This document shows, piece by piece, positions 13,130 to 17,274 of a stretch of DNA of 17,274 nt. Position numbers and translations under genes: made by a program. The notes under the pieces are model-generated. The model did not search any database. It was given only the letters and a program-made list of their open reading frames with translations, and was not told the DNA's origin. How positions within the stretch are numbered: position 1 is the first letter of the stretch; the number at the start of each line of letters is the position of its first letter. Source of the DNA: Comchoanobacter sp040266255 (lineage in GTDB: Bacteria; Pseudomonadota; Gammaproteobacteria; Comchoanobacterales; Comchoanobacteraceae); the NCBI GenBank assembly GCA_040266255.1, contig JBDQEV010000020.1, forward strand, positions 1 to 17,274. The letters are read 5' to 3'.

Positions 13130-16100
13130 CTATGCTCGTAATCCGATATGCTGAATATTAGTTGGTATGTCTGGAGCAGTGGCTTTTATCTTGGCTGGCT
13201 TGAATAAATTGGCTGCTTGCTTGAATCCTGAAATACTTGTTAGGACTAAGCTAGATAGTAAGAAGTACGAGATAATAAGTACTCCTATCGCAATTAATGA
13301 ATACAAGATAGGCTTAACGATGCTGCTGAAGCGACTTTTTACTTTCTGTTTTCTTTTTTGAGGCAGGGCTCGCTTTATTTGGTCTAAAATGCTTCTTGTA
13401 GTATCAGTTTTTTGAGGCTGGTTATTAAGAGTCTGCTGTATATTATTCAATGTGCTAATATTATCATAATTTCTGGTTATAAAAGCCGCGATTGATTCAA
13501 GGTTGGCTCTGCATGCCTGATCAATATACTTTGCAGTTATATCATCTGATACAAGTGAGTTATCTAGTATTCTCAACAAACATTTTTTAACTTGATCGTT
13601 TTCAGCTGCTGCTTTTGCAATTGTGTCTAAAACTTCTAAAGTCTCGTTAAAACGAAAATCAATGAAGAAATTAGGCTGAAATTTATTTGCCCATGCCTCC
13701 AGTATATCAGAATGTACGTTGAAATTTGCTGTATTTGTAATATTCAGGGCAATATCAAAGAGATCTGATTGTGTATGTTGGTATTTTTCAATTAAACATG
13801 CAACTATTCTTGCCTGTAAGTTGGATGCTTTACAGTTTGATTGTTTGGTGTTAAATGACCTTATAGGTGTTGCTTCTAAAGAGGGGGCATCCAGTCTGCC
13901 TGACTCTAAATTCGCAAGTAGTTTTTCTAAAAATAACCCGCTATCAGTCAAGTGAAGTTCTTGAGCATTGCGGTTATTGAGGAGTTGGATTGTTTGTTCT
14001 GGTGTGCACTCCTGAATAAGTAGTTGTTTTTGATATCTAGGCTCAAAATGTGATAGTGTACCAGTTATTAATGCTAACTGTTCATCAGATAGCTTAAACG
14101 AATCAGAATCAGGAAACATAGAACGTATCATATAGGCTGTTTTAAACGCTCTTTTCTGTAGCATATCCCGATATAGATCTTTCCAACCTGCTGTTGTAAA
14201 TTCTTGCTTTAAGCATTGACTGCATTCCATCAGGCCTGTAATCACATGTAGCCTTTGGCTTTCTGTCATGCTAGATGAGTGAAGTGCTTCAAAAAACTCT
14301 GTAGCATAGGTGAGTGAATCATTAGTCGTGTCTTCTTCTGGGTTTTCATTATACGATGCAAACTGGTGGTGGCTCAAATACATTTCTTGAGCAATGTAAT
14401 CTGCAACAGCGGTAGTTTGTGATAGGCCCTCAAAGTCACAAGCTGCTAATGTTGAAATTTGATCATTGATATCGAGGGATTTCATTATGGCAATGATGCT
14501 ATTGGTCTCATTTAAACCGTGCAAACTTCTGGGTGCTGCAAACGTTTGAAATCCGTCAATACCAACTACAGACGGGAGTTTACGGTGAACCCATAACTGT
14601 TTTTCTGCAGATACAAGCTGTCCTTCAAAATCCGTCATGATAAATTCTTCTTCATTTAATACGCCTTCTTTTTGTGCCTCTTTAATGAGATGTGTGTATA
14701 CTGCACGAGCCTCTTTGATGCATTCCTCATCAGCTTTTGGTTTAGGTGAGGGCAGATCGTTGGAGAAATACTTTAAATCACTTTCCGCCTGCTCTATAGC
14801 GTAATTAGATAGGTCATGACTGTTTAAGATATCTGAAAGGGGCTTAATGGTTGTTCTTCTCTTCACCTCTTCATAGCTCTCTAATAAAATTTCCTGGAAA
14901 GTATCTTTGCAAATCTTGTTTAACTGAGGTGGGTTGTCTTGATTAGCTTCAGCAACTAGATTTCCAATACCTGATTCTAATAGGTATTTTGTGAAGTCAT
15001 CTTTTGGTATCTCTTCTTGGGACAAAGCATTCTTATAAATTTCTGCAGCATCTATTTGAGTGCACTCTGTTGAGTTGCAAGTGATGTATGCATTAAGGCG
15101 CTCTAACTTGGCTTCGAGTCTCATTTTTATATGATAAGTAACATTTAGTTCCCGTAATCTTGTGTTTATCATATATAGTTCAAGTTTGCCAAGTATTTTT
15201 AAGCATCGCTTCTTTTTGAGCTCGTATTCTAGTAGCTTTTCATAGACCTTTGATTCAATAATTTCCTCATGTATGATACTATTCTTCTCATAGTAACTAA
15301 GGCCGATGTGGTCATAGATATTTCCATCGCTGTCAACAAGATTTTCTAAATCTTCTAAGGACTTTGATGCTGCATCTTTATTTATTCTCTCTATGATATC
15401 AAGTGCATCCTCATCTGTATTAAATTGTGCACGTATTTGGTAGAGAGGCTTGGCCTCAATTGCATTGACATGTGAAAATACATCCTGAAGACGGACGCGA
15501 CTGCTCTCAATGGTTCTCAGTGTCTTAAAATCTGTTGGCAGTTCGTATGCTATTCTTCTTTCAGCAGATTGGATGGATAATCTGGCTGTTAATAGAATAT
15601 CTTCTGCGATTGTTTTTTCAATGTATGATTCAAGCACCGGAGTACGCCTCAGCCACTCTGCTACTTCTTTTTGAAGTGGGTTTGGTTCAGTGTTGAATTT
15701 AGACCTTAAGGTAAAGTAGGGACTATCAGATACTGGGTCAAAATCATCGATTAACTGCTGAGCAATTCTTTTTGCAAGTGAATCGATTTGCCTGGGATCG
15801 AGTATTACTTCACCATCTTCACTGGTGGTAATGTCGTCTTTTGTTAAGTATTTGGCTAGTGCATCCCCTAAAGCAGGCTGGGCTGTTTTTTCTGTTAATG
15901 CGCCAGTATTGTCAAAAAGTATAGAGCTAACTGTTTGAATGTATCCGTTTAATCTCTTCTCTGGCTTAGATACTAGCTGGTTAGTGCTGCTTAAGTAGCC
16001 TGATACTTGCCCCATTAATCTTTCATTTATACCGCTAGAGCATGTAAGGGCGTTAAATTCAAAATTATTATTGATACTAAGACCTATATTTTCTAACATA

Positions 16101-16984
16101 TCTTCCAGCTTGTCTGGAGAACTTAGGCCAAAATGGATCGCTTGTGTCACCCAAGGCATAGTTTGAATTCTAGGGTCGCCCCAATAAATATCAGCACCAG
16201 GATTATTGAAGAATCTCTCCTCTGATAAGGCTATGTATCTGTCTACATTCTCTGTGTAGTCTGGTTTGTGTTTTTTGATCATCTCGCAAACTTGTTGGCA
16301 AACAAAGTATTCAACTGTCTTAATTTTATTTTCGAGTGTAGTATAGCTATTCAGACGGTCTGAAAGAGCTTCCTCTAAGGTGTAATCACCCTGATCTTGA
16401 GCATTGCAAATTACATCGATGGCTACAAATGCACAAAGCCCATGGATGAGTGAAGCCTCATTCGTTCTGCAGCGCTCATCGGAGTTGAAAAAAGATTTTT
16501 TTACTGCTGCTATATTAATGATATCTTTCAGTATTGTTCTTACCTTATTATCGTGCAACCTACTGTCAGCTTTCTGTAAGTATTTACCTTTTTCGTCAGT
16601 AGATACTCTAAATTCTCCTGTCTGAGCTCTCTCAGCTAGAGGGCTAAGCTGTAGTAAAGATTCTGAAGCAACTTTATATGACTTGAAATTCGTTGATGAA
16701 TGGGCATGTAGATTTGCTGTATTCTCAGTTAGATTTATGATCCGGTCAGCAAAAGGGTGTCCATTATATATAGGAGATGTTGCAATTGCTCTGAGTGCGT
16801 TACCTTCAAATTTTAGGTATTCTTCGAGTTGTTGCTTTTCTTCTTCTACAGTTGAGGATCCTGATTCTTCAATTCTTTTGAATTCCTGTTGTATAAAACT
16901 TAAGGCTTCCCATTTTTTTGCAGAAGATCGATTGGCGATATTATTTAATAAAAGTAATATTTTTAACATATTTAATTGATTCAT
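13130..16984 (-). CDS. Uncharacterised 1284-residue protein with C-terminal membrane anchor
   Basis: I do not recognise this family. The frame is long and unbroken. The protein looks almost entirely helical and polar. A coiled-coil-like, charge-rich stretch lies at about 575-632. A short motif, (P-x-[FY]-x-[LI]-R-x-x-F-N-T-[ED]), occurs at 422-433 and 513-524. A single membrane segment at about 1225-1249 is preceded by a basic patch (KRKQKVKSR, 1210-1218) and followed by a 35-residue tail. The positive-inside rule would leave the large N-terminal part in the cytoplasm, either the bacterium's own or a host's if it is exported. There is no classical signal peptide and no strong ribosome site at 16984; ATG 16969 is an alternative. 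The gene heads an operon with the 476-residue gene. Possible roles include a secreted effector or a membrane-tethered scaffold; neither is shown by the sequence. Confidence 0.72.
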   Translation of the reverse strand: MNQLNMLKILLLLNNIANRSSAKKWEALSFIQQEFKRIEESGSSTVEEEKQQLEEYLKFEGNALRAIATSPIYNGHPFADRIINLTENTANLHAHSSTNFKSYKVASESLLQLSPLAERAQTGEFRVSTDEKGKYLQKADSRLHDNKVRTILKDIINIAAVKKSFFNSDERCRTNEASLIHGLCAFVAIDVICNAQDQGDYTLEEALSDRLNSYTTLENKIKTVEYFVCQQVCEMIKKHKPDYTENVDRYIALSEERFFNNPGADIYWGDPRIQTMPWVTQAIHFGLSSPDKLEDMLENIGLSINNNFEFNALTCSSGINERLMGQVSGYLSSTNQLVSKPEKRLNGYIQTVSSILFDNTGALTEKTAQPALGDALAKYLTKDDITTSEDGEVILDPRQIDSLAKRIAQQLIDDFDPVSDSPYFTLRSKFNTEPNPLQKEVAEWLRRTPVLESYIEKTIAEDILLTARLSIQSAERRIAYELPTDFKTLRTIESSRVRLQDVFSHVNAIEAKPLYQIRAQFNTDEDALDIIERINKDAASKSLEDLENLVDSDGNIYDHIGLSYYEKNSIIHEEIIESKVYEKLLEYELKKKRCLKILGKLELYMINTRLRELNVTYHIKMRLEAKLERLNAYITCNSTECTQIDAAEIYKNALSQEEIPKDDFTKYLLESGIGNLVAEANQDNPPQLNKICKDTFQEILLESYEEVKRRTTIKPLSDILNSHDLSNYAIEQAESDLKYFSNDLPSPKPKADEECIKEARAVYTHLIKEAQKEGVLNEEEFIMTDFEGQLVSAEKQLWVHRKLPSVVGIDGFQTFAAPRSLHGLNETNSIIAIMKSLDINDQISTLAACDFEGLSQTTAVADYIAQEMYLSHHQFASYNENPEEDTTNDSLTYATEFFEALHSSSMTESQRLHVITGLMECSQCLKQEFTTAGWKDLYRDMLQKRAFKTAYMIRSMFPDSDSFKLSDEQLALITGTLSHFEPRYQKQLLIQECTPEQTIQLLNNRNAQELHLTDSGLFLEKLLANLESGRLDAPSLEATPIRSFNTKQSNCKASNLQARIVACLIEKYQHTQSDLFDIALNITNTANFNVHSDILEAWANKFQPNFFIDFRFNETLEVLDTIAKAAAENDQVKKCLLRILDNSLVSDDITAKYIDQACRANLESIAAFITRNYDNISTLNNIQQTLNNQPQKTDTTRSILDQIKRALPQKRKQKVKSRFSSIVKPILYSLIAIGVLIISYFLLSSLVLTSISGFKQAANLFKPAKIKATAPDIPTNIQHIGLRA

Positions 16985-17274
16985 GTTTTAACTGTATTTA
17001 TTTCAACATGCATTAGGGGTTGATGTCTATTGTGCTGGGTATTAATATTGTACTTTTTGTTTATAATCAGATATATGAAGTTTAGGTTAGTATTACTGCA
17101 TTTTATTTAAAGTTCTTGTTTATGGGTTTGTCTTTCATTGTTTGATTGATTTATCCCACAGCTTTTGCGCTTTCAATTGACTGTTGGCTGTATGCTTAAA
17201 TGGTTATTATCGACAGCTTTTAGGCTGTTGAAATTAAAGAGTTAAAATCCCTATTGTTGATAAATAATTGATAA
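16985..17274. other. AT-rich spacer at the right edge, no gene seen
   Basis: No open frame of useful length lies on either strand here. The stretch should hold the promoter of the 1284-residue gene, reading left, but no pair of boxes stands out; TACAAT on the minus strand (plus-strand 17047-17052) is the best -10 guess. A perfect TATAAT on the plus strand at 17062-17067 lacks a -35. The right half contains an inverted repeat, a repeated ACAGCTTTT (17158-17166 and 17213-17221) and near-matches to DnaA boxes. Confidence 0.5.
17211..17230. repeat. Inverted repeat (7-base arms, 6-base loop)
   Basis: CGACAGC at 17211-17217 can pair with GCTGTTG at 17224-17230 (one G-T pair) around the loop TTTTAG. 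No T-run follows on either strand, so it is not a typical rho-independent terminator. It may be an operator or chance structure. Confidence 0.4.

Noticed and set aside
16683..16979. 98-codon open frame on the plus strand opposite the start of the 1284-residue gene
   Set aside because: Composition is Ser/Cys-rich as expected of an antisense shadow, and no ribosome site was noted; it reflects AT-poor stop content opposite the real gene.
17211..17230. Inverted repeat as a rho-independent terminator
   Set aside because: No T-run follows the stem on either strand and the stem is not GC-rich.
1..17274. Insertion sequence, prophage, CRISPR array or tRNA/rRNA gene
   Set aside because: I saw no transposase or integrase, no terminal inverted repeats, no regularly spaced direct repeats and no cloverleaf or conserved rRNA segments anywhere in the window.

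Overview
This looks like chromosome from a gammaproteobacterium with a reduced, AT-rich genome, probably a host-associated or intracellular lineage near the Legionella/Coxiella side of the class. Three things suggest this. The housekeeping gene order is gammaproteobacterial: rpmF-plsX-acpP-mltG-tmk-holB, and gatCAB divergent from mreBC as I recall it in Pseudomonas. Several housekeeping genes are missing or shortened in place. Two MFS carriers have the aromatic/EYYLRV-type first helix that I associate with Legionella and Coxiella carriers. The lineage is inference; no rRNA or tRNA lies in the window to test it.

Layout. Positions 188-3996 (+) hold a HAD phosphatase and then a tightly packed, pruned fatty-acid/replication cluster: rpmF, a compact plsX, acpP, an MltG cut down to its membrane anchor and LysM-like domain, tmk, and a delta-prime (holB) without its zinc module. 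yceD, fabH, fabD, fabG, fabF and pabC, which usually lie among these genes, are absent. Positions 3968-9672 (-) form one operon, gatC-gatA-gatB-MFS-MFS, whose genes overlap or are separated by at most 9 bases. Its last gene runs tail-to-tail into holB. A 100-base divergent promoter region separates it from mreB, a miniature mreC and ndk (9773-11664, +). Positions 11671-16984 (-) are a two-gene operon for a 1284-residue and a 476-residue protein that I cannot assign to any family. The last 290 bases are an AT-rich spacer with an inverted repeat and sequences close to DnaA boxes.

How the genes fit together. The core genes cover dTMP phosphorylation, DNA polymerase clamp loading, Gln-/Asn-tRNA synthesis, nucleoside triphosphate balance, acyl carrier and acyl-phosphate chemistry, and cell-shape filaments. 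Erosion is concentrated in envelope functions: the fatty-acid synthesis genes, MltG catalysis and the MreC body, with no mreD after mreC. This fits a cell with simplified envelope growth that may take lipids from a host. The most novel material is the 1284/476-residue operon, whose large protein carries a single C-terminal membrane segment like a tail anchor.
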